A stretch of DNA of 64,000 nt from Akebia trifoliata (GCA_017979445.1 CM030707.1:26753756-26817755); one strand, 5' to 3'; counted from the stretch's first letter, positions 48,149 to 59,948 are shown. The notes: generated by a model not told the origin, from the sequence alone. A program made the numbers and translations.

Positions 48149-49540
48149 TTTCCTGCTTTTTAGGTCAATATTGTTTTGGAGAGTGTCTCTATTACCAATT
48201 TGTTTTTTGATTAATAGGTAGTCCCATGGTTGTTTTTAAATTGGGTGAGGTTAAAGATATGGATCCTCTTACCTTGTTACCTTGATTATGGAAGCCTTCT
48301 CTTGTGTTATTAAGGAAAGAGTACATTCGAATCAAATCTGAAATCCTCTTACATGGGAACAGATGTGTCAAGAGGAATTTTGAAAGCTAGAGATAACATA
48401 AAGCAGCACGTTTGGCTCTTAGTGGGGGATGGAAAAAAATATTCTAATGAGAAAAGATCAAAGATCCTTAGGTAGATGGAGAAAGCTTTGTACATATAAT
48501 TTTGGCAATAAAATCATCACTCCTTTCAAGAGTCGGCCAGAGATCTAAAAGTGGGGGCTTTTTTAGGAGAATCTTTTTATCCTTATAATGACTGAATGGA
48601 AGAAGTTGATGATAATTTAGTTGAGTGAAATCAAATCTAATTCGTAAAGGAATTGGTGTGGATAAACTAATTACTTTGGTCATTCACTTCAAGTGGAAAG
48701 TTCATTAGAAAAGGTTCCTCTGTTTTCTTTAAGGGTAAAGAACCGAAGGTTGCTTGGAAGAACCAAAAGTTGCTTGGAAGGTTTTCTTTTATGACTTGGC
48801 TTGCAGTAGTTCAGAAAAATACTATATAGAGAATCTTCAAAAGAGAAGATGCCTTCTTTGTCTTAGGAATTCAAAAACTAATTGTCATGTGTTCTTTAAA
48901 TGCTCCAACAACAGATATTAGCCGGCTGGGAATAGGAACAATGGATCAAGAAATTCTTGTTCTAAACATATCCGATTTTTAATATACTTGGGTTGAGCTT
49001 CAATGCAGTTGTGTATTTCATTTTGAAAGAAAGAAACAAAAGAATTCAAAAGTGATTATATTCAAAAAAGTTCAAGGAGTACTTAAGGACTTGTTTGATG
49101 GATGGCTATGATATAGATTATGATGCCTCTGAATCTAGTATGAAGTTTTTGGAGAATTGCAATTGTTCATGTATTATGTGGATGCCAAACAAACAGAAAA
49201 AACTTTTTTTGAAACCATCAGATGAGGGAGTGAGTAAGCGGTTAACATTGATGGATCATTAGAAGAGAGGAATGAGGAAAATTATTTTTTGCAGTTTGGG
49301 TGCTAATAGAAAATTAAACTTAATGCAATCTTGGTAGCGTTGAAGTTATTTTGCTTCGATTCTCTTTATTACATGAAGAGTATTAAAAAAGAGATTGAAC
49401 CTCTTGGAGATATTTAGAGCTGGTTAGAGAAGTCCAAAACTTGGCAACTACTTTCCTAACTTGCGACTTTGAATTCTTCTGTCGTGAGGCAAATAAAGCA
49501 ATTGATTTTGTTGCTAGATTGAGCGATTTTTAATTTTTAA
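48149..49540 (+). pseudogene. LINE (L1-type) RT and RNase H remnant
   Basis: Plant LINEs encode an ORF2 with reverse transcriptase, a zinc-binding linker and sometimes RNase H. In order on the plus strand I see LIGSPMVVFKLGEV..MDPLTLL (family pattern LVNGSP..F.L..GLRQGDPLSP; about 48210-48280), then after a frameshift LIMEAFSCVIKERVHSN, a RCLLCLRN..CHVFFKCSN zinc-linker-like segment (about 48847-48908), NIDGSLEE (about 49240), and FEFFCREANKAIDFVARL (about 49470-49522), the RNase H C-terminal motif. Many stops and frameshifts are present. The 5' part with endonuclease is missing, cut where the 204-bp array ends. Confidence 0.65.
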
Positions 49541-50404
49541 TTAATTTATTTTTTTGTAAGAGAGGATGCTTCTTTCATATCTCAAGAGTTGACTAGAATT
49601 TAAGTTGAAGATGTATGTTGTAACGTCTCGTCCCATCAGGGGACACGACCTACCACCTAATGTCTCCAGCAAGGATACGTTAGAAACAGCACGTGACTCT
49701 CAAGATATGGCAAGATCAATACTGGATGTAACACTTCTACTTTGAAATGATACCTGAAACTCAAAGGGAAACCCCACAAAAAAAAAAAACTAATTTAACA
49801 TATATAGCCAAAATGTACAAGGATCAAGACCCTAATCTTTCAAAGTTCAATATACAAAATTTTCTTCTAATACTACTTTTGTACATATTTACACATACCT
49901 GTTTTAGTTCTATACTACTACTATCCACATCATCATAACCATATCCAAGGACCCATCTTCTTGTTCCTCAAGAGTCACCCAACCAATATACCCGATTATT
50001 TCCTCATCTTTATTCCTATTGAAACACCTTCTAACAAAATCCTTTAGAGCACTAATCCATTATGGCATCTTGATTCTTCCCGGACCGAAGTACATTCCAA
50101 TTCCTACAAATGGGTGGGGAGGGAGGGGGATTAGAAAGGGTAAGTAACAAATATGTTGTGCAGTAGAGATGTGCACATAATGGTTGTAGGAATGAATGAT
50201 CAATCATGTTAAAATCATATCATATGGGATCAATTATTAACATAGGTTTGTATGTGTAGGGGAGAAATCTAGTGATACCTCAATAGACTCTGCCCTATTG
50301 AACCAAAGTTGTTCCTTGGTTCTTCTTGTTAGCATCGGTGTGGTACCTACCAATGACCCTCTGACGTTCAAGTTAAAGTTGTAGAAGAAAAATAGTAAGA
50401 AAAA

Positions 50405-51235
50405 TCCCGAGCCAAATGGCAAGGAGTTCCTAAATGCCACCACTGCAGTCCTTTCATCGCAGCTCTCCAGGGTCATGGCCGTTTTCCCGAATCTCCTTGT
50501 GAATTTTCTGAGGCTTTTTCTTTGCTGTATCTTCATGTTGAATAGAGCATCTACATCTCTGCCAACTTTCTTGTTGTCAATGTAACGTGTCACACAGGCA
50601 GGGCAGAACTCCTCAAAAGAAGCTATTATTCCACTATACAGCTTGTGAAACCAAGTTAGGGTGTTCTCCTACAGACTATAAGGAAACAGTGTACACATTA
50701 AGTCTTGATTCTCCTCCCACAGTATGAGCATCTGTCAGAAGTGAAACAAGTGCTCGACTAGATCCTTTGTCCCTGAGTAGGGGTGAAACACGACGGCATA
50801 AACTTTTTTGGGGTGATTTTTGAATACCCCTAATGGCTTGTGCAACCACCATTCCTATATCCGTGCTCTTTATTGTCTCATTCTCTTTTCAGGTCATTTC
50901 TCTGACCTTTTCCCACGTCAAACCCATCGTGGGCTGAAACTCGAGTTGTTGTGGGTGTGGCAGCTTCAGTATCCTCCCTCTTAGTTGGGTCTCGTAATCG
51001 AAAACTGCCTTTTACGCTTAAAACGTGATTATTTCCTGTAGGAGGTGGAAGTTTTCTTGGTGGGAGATGTTGCCTTTTTCTCTATTGGTTTTCTATGCGT
51101 TGACTTAGCGTTCAGTTCTGTTCAGCCAAGTCATCCATCTTCTTCTGCAGCTCTTCTTGTTATTTTTTCATATGTTCTAGCAGACTCAAGAGATTGTCCT
51201 CTGTAGTTGGTGCGACAGGCGGATGAGCATTAACT
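50405..51235 (-). pseudogene. Gag fragment of the deleted LTR element
   Basis: Minus-strand reading gives a Retrotrans_gag-like order: KDLVEHLFHF, ILWEENQDLMCTLFPYSL, TLTWFHKLYSGIIASFEEF, then VTRYIDNKKVGRDVDALFNM, SLRKFTRRFGK and VVAFRNSLPFGSG. The pattern (DP.EHL..F; CR.FP..L.G.A..W; L.SF..RF; A..F..GL) is that of plant Ty3/gypsy Gag. Frameshifts separate the first and second parts. The open frame at 50237-50593 fuses Gag to 3' LTR sequence, an artefact of the deletion. Confidence 0.75.
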
Positions 51236-51512
51236 TCAGTTGATCTGGTAGCTCATGCCATTATTTTGACTGAAATCAATTTGTTGTGGAGTTTCCACAG
51301 ACGATGCCAAATTTGTAGGGGAGAAATCTGGTGATACCTCGCTAGACTTTACCCTACTGAACCAAAGTTGCTCCCTCGTTCTCCCTGTTAGTACAGGTGT
51401 GGTACTTGCCAATGACCATCCGACATTCAAGTTAGAGTTGCAGGAGAACAATAATAAGAAAAACTCTTTATTTCTCCAATTTGCCAAAAGATTCTTTTTC
51501 CTGTCAATCTCT

Positions 51513-51523
51513 CTATTTATAGA
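51513..51523 (-). promoter_or_regulatory. TATA box in the 5' LTR
   Basis: Minus-strand TCTATAAATAG followed by AGAG, inside LTR 51314-51888, agreeing with the gag orientation. Confidence 0.55.
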
Positions 51524-52534
51524 TCCTCACCTTGAATCAGGATTTCTCCTTTAATCGGGATGTGATCACGATGAATCTCTGAACTGCAAGGATCCTAAAT
51601 GGAATTGGAATCTCTGGGATTAAGTCCCTGGTTTTGGGGAGATCTCCTCTAAGATCTCTCGACTTGATATGCGTAAACCCAAATTACATAGATACTGAGA
51701 TCGGGCCTGCTCTGCTAGGTTGGCTTGGTCTCTACTAATACTGTCCTGCCCTACCAGAAAGGATAGACACCACTCCCTTAGTCTATCCTACCGTTGGGCA
51801 GGGCCGAATGCATTGACTTACACAAAGTACTACTTAATCGGCTTGGACACATGTACAATTTGGATAACATACCATTATTATCCCTACGGTATGTAATTAA
51901 GAAAACTCATCACATTGTAATGCAGTTTATCGATAAAATAGAATAATCGTATAAGTAGCACATAAATGACCATAACTGGTTATACATCTTTCAAACAACC
52001 TATTTGGTCTTAACATCACTCCCAAATAATTGCTAGATTTTTTGACCCAATTGTTCTATGTCTCATCTTATTGTAACTTAACTTACAATAAGAAGTGACA
52101 AATTTCCTTTTTACACATCCATACTTTAGTTCCCGACATTCATAGAAAATAAATGGAATTTCATAACCACCATAACCATAAAATAAATAAACAAGCATTA
52201 TAATGTTGACAAGTATGGTGTTGTATACTGATAAGTACTATGAATTTCATGATTGAATTCCACCTCAGTCGGGGATCCAAAGTTTGTCGATAAGGGATTG
52301 CAACATTATTGCTTGATTTATGATTGGCCTAACCGCAAGTGGTTTACCCTTTACTTGACTCAAGTTAGCTATTGACCAAGGTCTCATGATCACAGGAACC
52401 TTATTTACGGAGGTCGTTCGGTCGACTACTATAAATTTTGATCGATCACGAGGATAGTCATTTTCATCTTGCCTATCAGGCTAGTCTGTGAAATCCAATG
52501 TACTCTATCATATGCACACACTTTCCTTTCTCAG

Positions 52535-54577
52535 TGTAGACACATGGGCATCAAAACCTTTGGGAAAGGTTTGAGTTCATCTACACGAGTTTAGGAGTCA
52601 CCCTCATTCAATTAAAGTGTGAATGGACACTATAAGAAAATACTTTTTGAAATCTGTTTTTTGGTTTATTGTGACTGACATATCCAAAAGATGAAGGGAA
52701 ATGGTCTTCCTAAAGATCTTATGGTAAGAAGGCTCGATTGAGGGACAAGGAAGGTATTGGACACCTTGTCCCACCGATCCCAGATGATTACCAATATATG
52801 ATTATAGGTGTGGTTTTGAAATATTAACTTGATTTTTAAAAAATAAAATAAATAATAAAGAAAATTAAAAAAAAATAGCTATAGTCTATCCTTCGGATAC
52901 TAAGAAAATAGACCAATAAGTAAGTCAAAATAGAAAAATGTGATTGCTGGAATATTTTGTTAACCTAGGACTTTGGTGAGAATCCATGAGAATTTCACCT
53001 TTTTTGGATCGAAAGGCTCTTTTAGAGGTTATGTGCTCACTTGGAAGCATTTTATTGTTGGTATAGCCTTTAGGAAGTGTCTATGAGTTGGAGACCACCA
53101 TGGAAAGACTAGGGACTTTATGCACGCAATATATCTTCTTTGGGACTGTTTTTGTTAGCTTAGGGATTTAGGTGTAGATCTAGGTAGATCTACACCTTTG
53201 ACCATTAGCTATTTTAAGGAAGAACGAAGTGAGTGTGTGTGCTTGTGTGTATGCATGCAATGGACTTAGAAAGATAAGATTACCTCCAAGGAGGGATTAC
53301 TCTCTAGTTCTTAAGCCATTAAAAAAGAAAACAGAAAAACATATATTCTAGGAATTTAGATTGCAATGAAAGTAAACGAAAACAACTAATTTAGGAATTA
53401 AACTTTACAAGAAAGTAAAATGAACAATAATTTATTCTAATGCTTAAGGAGCTTATTGAGGGCTTATAGGAAGAGATTATCTTTATGAGGTTTTACTCTC
53501 TACCTTATTACTTCACCTAAACAAAATTAGATATACATTATTATAAAATAACTTGCAAGAATGTAAAGAAGGGGGTTAGATAAAAGGGGGAGTTTAGAAA
53601 AAGGAGAGAATGGAGGGTTCAACCCCACCTTGGTTTTTTTTTTTTTTCTTCTTTCTCCTTCTTAATTTCGAGCTTCTTAGAGGTTTGAGAATGGATTTGG
53701 ATAAAGTTTGGATAGGCTAGAGAGTTTAAAAGAGAATCTTGGACAGAATTTTGGCTTCTTGAGCTCTTCTTCTTTGTCTAGAATAGAAGTCCTATTTATA
53801 AGAGTTTGGGAGACCCTTGGGGATAAACTTGTCCTAATTCATGGGGTTCTTAATATTTGTAACAAAACCTCTATAGAAAATCCAAATAACTTCTACTCTC
53901 TTTAGACTTAAAGGTTTTTTACTCACCTAAGGTCTCACCAATCATGATGATCAAGAGGGTAGGATTGTAAACATCCAAAAGTTTTAGAGAATTCTTAATG
54001 AAGGTTAGAATAGTCCTAAGACCTTGACCTTGTAAATTGTGAATGAAACAACCCAAATGACATGTAATTCGATGCTAGGTTTTTTGCTTCTTGGTCATTT
54101 TCCTTGAGAGAATTTTTAACAAATTAGAGATAGGTTGGTTATAAAGTTCACATTCTAGAGAATTCTCTTGGGTGGAGTAGTCATAGGCTTTGGAATTTTG
54201 TCATTTTACATTGAATGCCATGAGAGCTCTTTAAATTATAAAAAATGTAGAAATGATAGAAATGAGACTTGTCCCTAATGTGATTCAACAACCTATGGTT
54301 AGTGGGGGTAATTGGCCTTAAGTGGGGACAAAATTGACTAAAGGTCCTTATTAGAAGAAAATGAGAATTGACAAAAGAACCTTGATGGTGGATTTATTAT
54401 GAAATTAATCTATGGGTAAAAATGTCAAATGAAGGGATTTTCTTGAGGAAAAAATGATTAAGAAGTGGGTTAAAAGGTAATTAGCTCTCAACAAATTCGA
54501 ATCCACAAAAGGCCTTCAAACTGTCTAACAGAACTGGCCTTAGGTGATCAATGGCGAGTGCAAAATTCCCTTCTATA
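52535..54577 (-). mobile_element. X-like LTR, decayed at one end
   Basis: Starts TGTAGACACATGGG and carries the X-type markers AGGAGTCACC, GACAAGGAAGGTATTGGACA and a minus-strand TATA (CTTATAAATAGGAC, about 53788-53801). Near the other end GGCGAGTGCAAAA is followed by TTCCCTTCTATA, a poor match to ATGGGGTGTCTACA. No matching target duplication was found (CTCAG at left). The open frame at 53708-53905 is probably incidental. Confidence 0.6.
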
Positions 54578-55159
54578 AATTAATACTCAAATTGAGTTCA
54601 TGTTCATTTCCCAATGTATGATGTGACTTAGATTTTCGTAAATTGAACTTGGCTTCCCACTGATGACTTCTAACCATATCAGACTCGTACTCATTACATC
54701 ATAAGCGAAATAACCACATTTTTTGGAAAATAATTTGCCTACATAATATAATTTTGTGTTTTAACATAAATCCGGATAACTGAAGATAAACATTACAATC
54801 ACAGACTAATTCTTTTGGAAAACTTAGATTTGTATCAACTCGGTTATAAAAGTGTTTCAAATGATCTTCATGTGTTTTGGGATCCCTACGGGTCTCACAT
54901 GACATTTTTTGAAAAATTAGCAAACTTGTCCACAGTTGGCAACTTCAAGGTAACATAGAGGTGAAATATAAGGTGGGACCTCAATTTATGCCTAAGGTGG
55001 GATCAGGTGCCACTGAGCTTCCCACCATGGCTTCCACCTTAGAGTTACAAACAACATAGGCCAGTGTTGTCTTGTTGTTTGTGATTTCCACTGAGTTCAT
55101 ACCACAAACCCAACTTTGAGTATTTGTCTTATTTAGTTACTTTTTCATGTGTTAATCAT
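54578..55159. other. Noncoding flank
   Basis: No gene or clear repeat. The block 54960-55040 repeats AAGGTGGGA and TTCCCACC phrases. It ends at ATCAT, the target duplication of the next element. Confidence 0.35.
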
Positions 55160-55634
55160 TGTGGAGGTCATTTTTGTTATTGACCTTGAGATTTAATTTT
55201 TAACAAGATCATTCACCAATAAATCATAGAAATAATAGAAAAAATAACGAAAAAGGAAAAGAATACAAAAAAGGTTTTTTACGTGGTTCGGCAAACGAGC
55301 CTACGTCCACGGATTTGGGGAGCCGTTGCACTATAGATCTTACAATTACATAGCCTCCTCCTCCTCTTCCTCTACCGTCTCCCCTTTCACAATAGTTTCA
55401 AGGCTTTTAAATAAAAACACCTTAAGAAGGGTCTTAACCCTAATTAGGTTACAATTGACCATATTGCCCCTATCCAAATTAACAATTACATAACAAGGAG
55501 AAGAGTCCTCTTAAATTAGGAATCTTCTCTAATAAGATAAAACTCTCTTTAAATGATGTCACATGTCCACCGCGAGATTCGCGTTGATGGTGCGAATGGA
55601 TGATCTGGATGAGAGACGATTTTATTCCTCCACA
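55160..55634 (-). repeat. 3' LTR of the small element
   Basis: 475 bp, TGTGGAGG..CCTCCACA. It is the 3' LTR because the polypurine tract lies beside it at 55635-55648 (minus strand). Confidence 0.92.
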
Positions 55635-55867
55635 TAGCCCCCTTTCGAAGGTAAAGATCAATGTATCGAGATCCGCCTTCGAGAAATATTTCTGTCTTGA
55701 ATGAGCATCATCTTTGATTTTTGAACTAGTATGATTCTTGATCCCTTGAACTTATTACTTGCAACTTTGATATTCATCTCGTTAAGCTCCCATAATAAGT
55801 AGATGTTCAAATAATAAAATTGACCTCAAGTTGGGCTTGATTTCCGTAATGAGTAAAAATTTTGACA

Positions 55868-56410
55868 AATGATAGAAGAACTAACCGAAATCCCAGATCG
55901 GGCTTAGATCCCAGTATGATCTAAGACTTTGATAAAAGAATCGATCAAAATCCCAGATTGGCTTGGAACCCAAAAGGATCCAAAACTTTGATAAATAACC
56001 ATATAATCGACTGAAATCCCAGATCGGACTTAGTTCTCAAAATGATCTAAGACTTAGATAATTGAAGAACCAACCGAAGTCCTAGATCGGGCTTGGATCC
56101 CAAAATGATCAAAGACTTTGATAATCAATAGAATAACCAACCATATTGGATTTCGCATCATTTACCTCATAGAGTGACACTTGGGTCCAGAAGGAACCAA
56201 CCTTATTCGGATTTCGTGCCACTCACCTCATAGAGTGACACTCGGGTCCACTGGAGAACTAACCTTAATGAAATTTCGTGCAACTTACCTCATAGAGTGG
56301 CACACGGGTCCGCAGAGGGAACCGACCTTATTAGAGTTTCATGCCACTCACCTCATAGAGTGACACATAGGTTCACAGAAGGAACCGACCTTATTCAGAT
56401 TTCGTGCATC
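55868..56410. repeat. Two adjacent tandem arrays inside the small LTR element
   Basis: Array 1 (about 55868-56130): four or five units of roughly 60-65 bp with AAATCCCAGATCGGGCTT and GATCTAAGACTTTGATAA. Array 2 (about 56150-56410): four or five units of roughly 60 bp with ACCTCATAGAGTGACAC, GGGTCCA and GGATTTCGTGC. The small plus-strand open frame at 56181-56363 is made by array 2. Confidence 0.85.
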
Positions 56411-56545
56411 AACCAAATGCGATCCGTAGACTTAAATCTGTAAGGGTTGATATTGACGGTATCCCCCAATTCTTGATTTGGAATCCCAACCATACTACAT
56501 GGTTTCTTGTGGATTTTCCTCTTCATTCCCATGAACGACGCCAAT

Positions 56546-57020
56546 TGTGGAAGTCATTTTTGTGATTGACCTTGAGATTTAATATTTAGCAAGATCATTT
56601 ACCAATAAATCATAAAAATAATAGAAAATTAACGAAAAAAGGAAAGAACACAAAAATATTTTTATACTTGGTTTGGCAAACGTGCCTACGTCTACGGGCT
56701 CGGGGAGCCGTTGCACTATAGATCTCACAATTAGATAGCTTTTTCTTCCTTTTTCTCTACCTTCTCACTTTTTTACAATGGTCTCAAGGCTTTTAAATAG
56801 AAAAACCCTAAGAAGGGTCCTAACCCTAATTAGGTTACAATTGACCATATTGCCCCTATCCAAATTAACAATTACATAACAAAGAGAAGATTTATCTTAA
56901 ATTAGGAATCTTCTCTAATAAGATAAAATTTTCTTTAAATGATGCCACATTTCCACCTCGAGATGCGCATTGATGGTGCGAATGGACGATCTGGATGAGA
57001 GACGATTTTATTCCTCCACA
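56546..57020 (-). repeat. 5' LTR of the small element
   Basis: 475 bp, adjoining the primer-binding region at about 56526-56545 on the minus strand. Confidence 0.92.
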
Positions 57021-57025
57021 ATCAT

Positions 57026-58030
57026 TATGTGTCAATTTTGAAAATACTAAAGAGGAAATCGAATTCTACCTAGGTAACTGACTCCCTTTCCTCCACACTA
57101 CTTCGAAACTTGCTAAAATCCTTTGTGATTGATTCTCGAGGTCTAGCTAGCTCTTGGGGTTCCAAGCTTCCCCAACTCACTGAATCTCCTTGTGATCTGT
57201 CTAGAACTCCAATTTGATCTAAGGTACTTGTTGTTTATGAATTCCTAAGGAATTAGAGAACTAGAAACTATTGGAATTGTCTTTGAAGGGATTTGATGAA
57301 GACTTTGATAAGGTTTTGCTGCTGGATTTGGCTAAAGGCAAAATAGAGTAAAATGCCCATCGACAAGTCTTTTCTAGAAGTGAGTGCACAAACTAACCAT
57401 GAGTTATATGGGGTGAGTAGGTGAGTCAACAAGTGGTTTGTGGGTTTAAAAGTGGGCTTCCCTGTGCCTTAAGGATAATTTACCTTGAGACACATAAGGA
57501 GTTTATGTGTGAAGAAGTCAGTTAGTCATCTTGACCATGGTCATAGTCATTTGACCTAGTTAACTAACATAAATAAGTTAATTATCCTTAACTCTAAGTG
57601 TGCTAGTTAGGTTAGTCTTGTGGGGTCCACTCTAGATGGACTAGGGTCTAAGTTTGCTAACTTTGTCAATGGTCAACTCTGATTGACCCTATTGATCATC
57701 TCTGGAAATTCAAATTTGAAACCTTTACCGAGATTGTTTCTCGTCGGATTCCAACATGCGTATAGTCCATCTTTAATTATTTTTCAAGACCTATCCAATG
57801 GTATAATTGTTCCTCAAAATTCTATTCACCTATACCCCCTGTCTTTATGACATATTCTCACTCGTCTCGATTTTTCCTCAATTTTCAATAATATTTGATT
57901 GATTTTATGGTCAACAATTCTCATGTTCTTGGGGATTTACTAACTCATTATCTTTAATTTATTTAACTCTCATGTGTCTTCAGAAATTTACTTCGAGATA
58001 CATGGTGACGCGGACGGGTCATCATTATGG
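57026..58030. other. Noncoding, no recognised content
   Basis: No open frame or repeat that I can place. A phrase GATTGACCCTATTGATCATC and neighbouring LTR-like wording hint at decayed retroelement sequence. Confidence 0.3.
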
Positions 58031-58394
58031 TCATAAATACTTCAACTCTAGCAATAAAAAAAATAATTATTTAAGGATTTTCAAAATTATCCATTTTTCA
58101 AATAGAATTTTGTAGAAATTTTTCATTAAACTGTTTTTTTTTTTTTTTCATGTTTTATTAAATGTAATGTTTTAAGACAATTTTCAAATGATTAAAGGTT
58201 GAGATTTTAGTTTGGGAAAGAAAACACTTTTCTTACTAAGTTACCAAGTAAAGTTTCATGACTGCATTACCTTGTGGCATCCGAAGGACAAAATTCTAAG
58301 AATTTTGAAAATTTTGTTCCAAAATGCTTAATTTATGTTAGTAGATATTGGTCTATGGTCGTGTGACTTTGTTTTTAGTAAGAATAATGTTGAA
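58031..58394. repeat. Family Z fragment
   Basis: Shares CTTACTAAGTTA, CATTACCTTGTGGCATCCGA and neighbouring AT-rich blocks with the right arm of the foldback at 39.1-39.2 kb, in the same order. Confidence 0.5.
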
Positions 58395-58548
58395 GTGACA
58401 TCAGGTTGGAACCTCATATTGCACTTCTTGACGTGATAGTGTATGGGAACCATAGATGCTTTTCATCAAGATACAGGTGAAAAAGCATGTATGTTTCCCG
58501 TACACTTTCACGTCAAGAACTACGATATGAGGTTTCAGCCTGCATCAC
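58395..58548. repeat. 154-bp hairpin with arms of about 72 bp
   Basis: GTGACATCAGGTTGGAACCT, CATATTGCACTTCTTGACGT and the following 30 bases pair with the complement of 58478-58548 at roughly four bases in five; the loop is only about 10 bases. The perfect cores are AACCTCATAT and TTCTTGACGTGA. It could be a tiny MITE or a miRNA-like precursor. I see no clear target duplication. Confidence 0.75.
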
Positions 58549-59073
58549 TCATGCATGACTCTTTTAGTAATGATACTTTATTTTTGGTGGTGGAAATGAA
58601 AATTATTTTTTCCACTTGAGATTTTAATTTTTTGGAACAGATTATACAGATTAGGTCAGGGTTACCTATTTAATAAAATATGTCGGGTTTGGGTTTGATT
58701 TTGGTAAATTTTCAGAATACCCTTACCTCAACACGAACACGACACAACTTGACCCATTGCCACCCCTTTTCCTTCGTTCAATTTTATCGAAAGCTACTTC
58801 TTTTATTGTGGAAATTGTGTTCATTATCTCAGTCCAAGTTCTAGGCTGAATCAATTTCAGCTATATCTATATATTTATATATCCTCGTGGCAGTCGAAAA
58901 AATGAAATGGTGTCACATGGATGTAGGTCATTAAATTTTAGGAACTCCCAATTTCTTTTGGGAAAAGGCACTGTTTTAACCATTGGATTTATTTTCAAAT
59001 TTTGAAGCTCAATGTCAGCTTAATTATCAAAGTCAAGAGCGGGACAAATCTTTTTGTGTATTTTTTTTTTGAG
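58549..59073. other. Noncoding, dispersed-repeat tail
   Basis: 58645-58770 carries a phrase common in plant genomes on its minus strand (GGGGTGGCAATGGGTCAAG, TTGTGTCGTGTTCGTG). It may be the end of a short non-autonomous transposon. No gene. Confidence 0.4.
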
Positions 59074-59192
59074 AGATTCTATTGCCACATCAACTACTGC
59101 TAACTCCTCCCCAATTCATATGTAAATCACTAAAGAATTACACACCTATTGATGTGGTGTTAGCAAAAGTTGGTGTGGCAATAGAAGCTCTA
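59074..59192. mobile_element. 119-bp MITE
   Basis: GATTCTATTGCCACATCAAC, then TACTGCTAAC, pairs with the complement of GTTAGCAAAAGTTGGTGTGG, then CAATAGAAGC. The tips match the TATTGGCACCCCAACTTTTGCT family at 38.07-38.85 kb and 8.26 kb. Confidence 0.75.
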
Positions 59193-59449
59193 TTTAGTTA
59201 TTATTTTTCAAATCTAACTGACTGAGGTGTCATTTGGACCAATGTGACAGTCTACGTGGCCAAAATATGAGGACCTCCAATCGAGGCTCTACATGATCCC
59301 TCCTTTTCCCATTTATACATGGATGGAACACTACGTGAAAATCATACATTTTTCTAAAAAAATTTGTTGGTCCTGGCCTGTCGAATTTTAAACCCGAAAC
59401 TCCGCGGCCCGTGGACCACGTTTTCGGTCAAATTTTAAACCCGAAATTC

Positions 59450-59913
59450 TCTGCCCTCTTTCCCTCTCACGCTCGAATCCTATTGTTTCTCTCCCTCTCA
59501 CAGTCGAATTGTTTCTCTTCCTCTCTCACAGTCGAAGCTTACTGTCTCTCTCTCACAGTCGATCGATCGACCTCTCACTCTCTGCCTCTTTCTTTATCTC
59601 ACTCAATCTCACAGTCGAATCTTACTGTTTCTCTCCCTCTCTCACAGTCGAATCTTACTATCTCTCTCTCACAGTCGATCGATCGACCTCTCACTTTCTG
59701 CCTCTCTCTCTATCTCACTCAATCGATCAACCTCTCCATTGCTTTCTCACTGTCGATCAATTTCTTTCCCTGTCTCCCTCGATCTCATCTCTATATCGAT
59801 CTCATCTCTGGATCGATGTCATCGCTCAATCACTCTCTATTTGATCGCTCGAAGTGATCTCTCGATCTCTCAAGATTGAAAATGATGGAGTGATCTATTA
59901 TTTTTTAAGGTGA

Positions 59914-59948
<35 letters not shown>

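Larger units (their letters stand above)
50255..51888 (-). mobile_element. Internally deleted LTR retrotransposon (5' LTR, gag, 3' LTR tip)
   Basis: The outer bases are TGTAGGGG and ATCCCTACG, with 5-bp target duplication GTATG on both sides (50250-50254, 51889-51893). On the minus strand: a 575-bp 5' LTR (51314-51888), a leader beginning AATTTGGCATCGTCTGTGG (primer-binding region), gag, then only the last 150 bp of the 3' LTR (50255-50404). The deletion joins gag straight to the LTR within AAGAAAAA. Protease, RT, RNase H and integrase are all gone. Confidence 0.88.
49619..52534 (-). mobile_element. Diverged Y-like LTR (interrupted)
   Basis: It starts TGTAACGTCTCG and follows Y1 in order: ACCTACCACCTAATGTCTCC (Y1: GGTACTAGGTGGCATCTCG region), GAAAGGGTAAGTAACAA (Y1 GAAAGGGTGAGCAACAA), CATAACTGGTTATAC, GTCGACTACTATAAATTTTG and TGCCTATCAGGC. 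The pieces are 49619-50249 and 51894-52534, split by the deleted LTR element 50255-51888. Its far end, beyond the X-like LTR at 52535, is not recognisable. Confidence 0.5.
55160..57020 (-). mobile_element. Complete small non-autonomous LTR retrotransposon
   Basis: All structural parts are visible. The LTRs at 55160-55634 and 56546-57020 are 475 bp each, with 8-bp inverted tips TGTGGAGG/TGTGGAAG..CCTCCACA. The 5-bp target duplication is ATCAT (55155-55159, 57021-57025). On the minus strand, the primer-binding region ATTGGCGTCGTTCATGGG follows the 56546-57020 LTR, and the polypurine tract GAAAGGGGGCTA precedes the 55160-55634 LTR. The 911-bp interior has no gag or pol, only two tandem arrays. 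It must depend on enzymes from another element (TRIM/SMART-like or short LARD). The LTRs differ at a modest number of sites, so insertion is not very recent. Confidence 0.95.

Noticed and set aside
59411..59857. Ser/Leu-rich open frames of 148 and 111 residues
   Set aside because: They are translations of TC-repeat DNA in two overlapping frames, with no domain.
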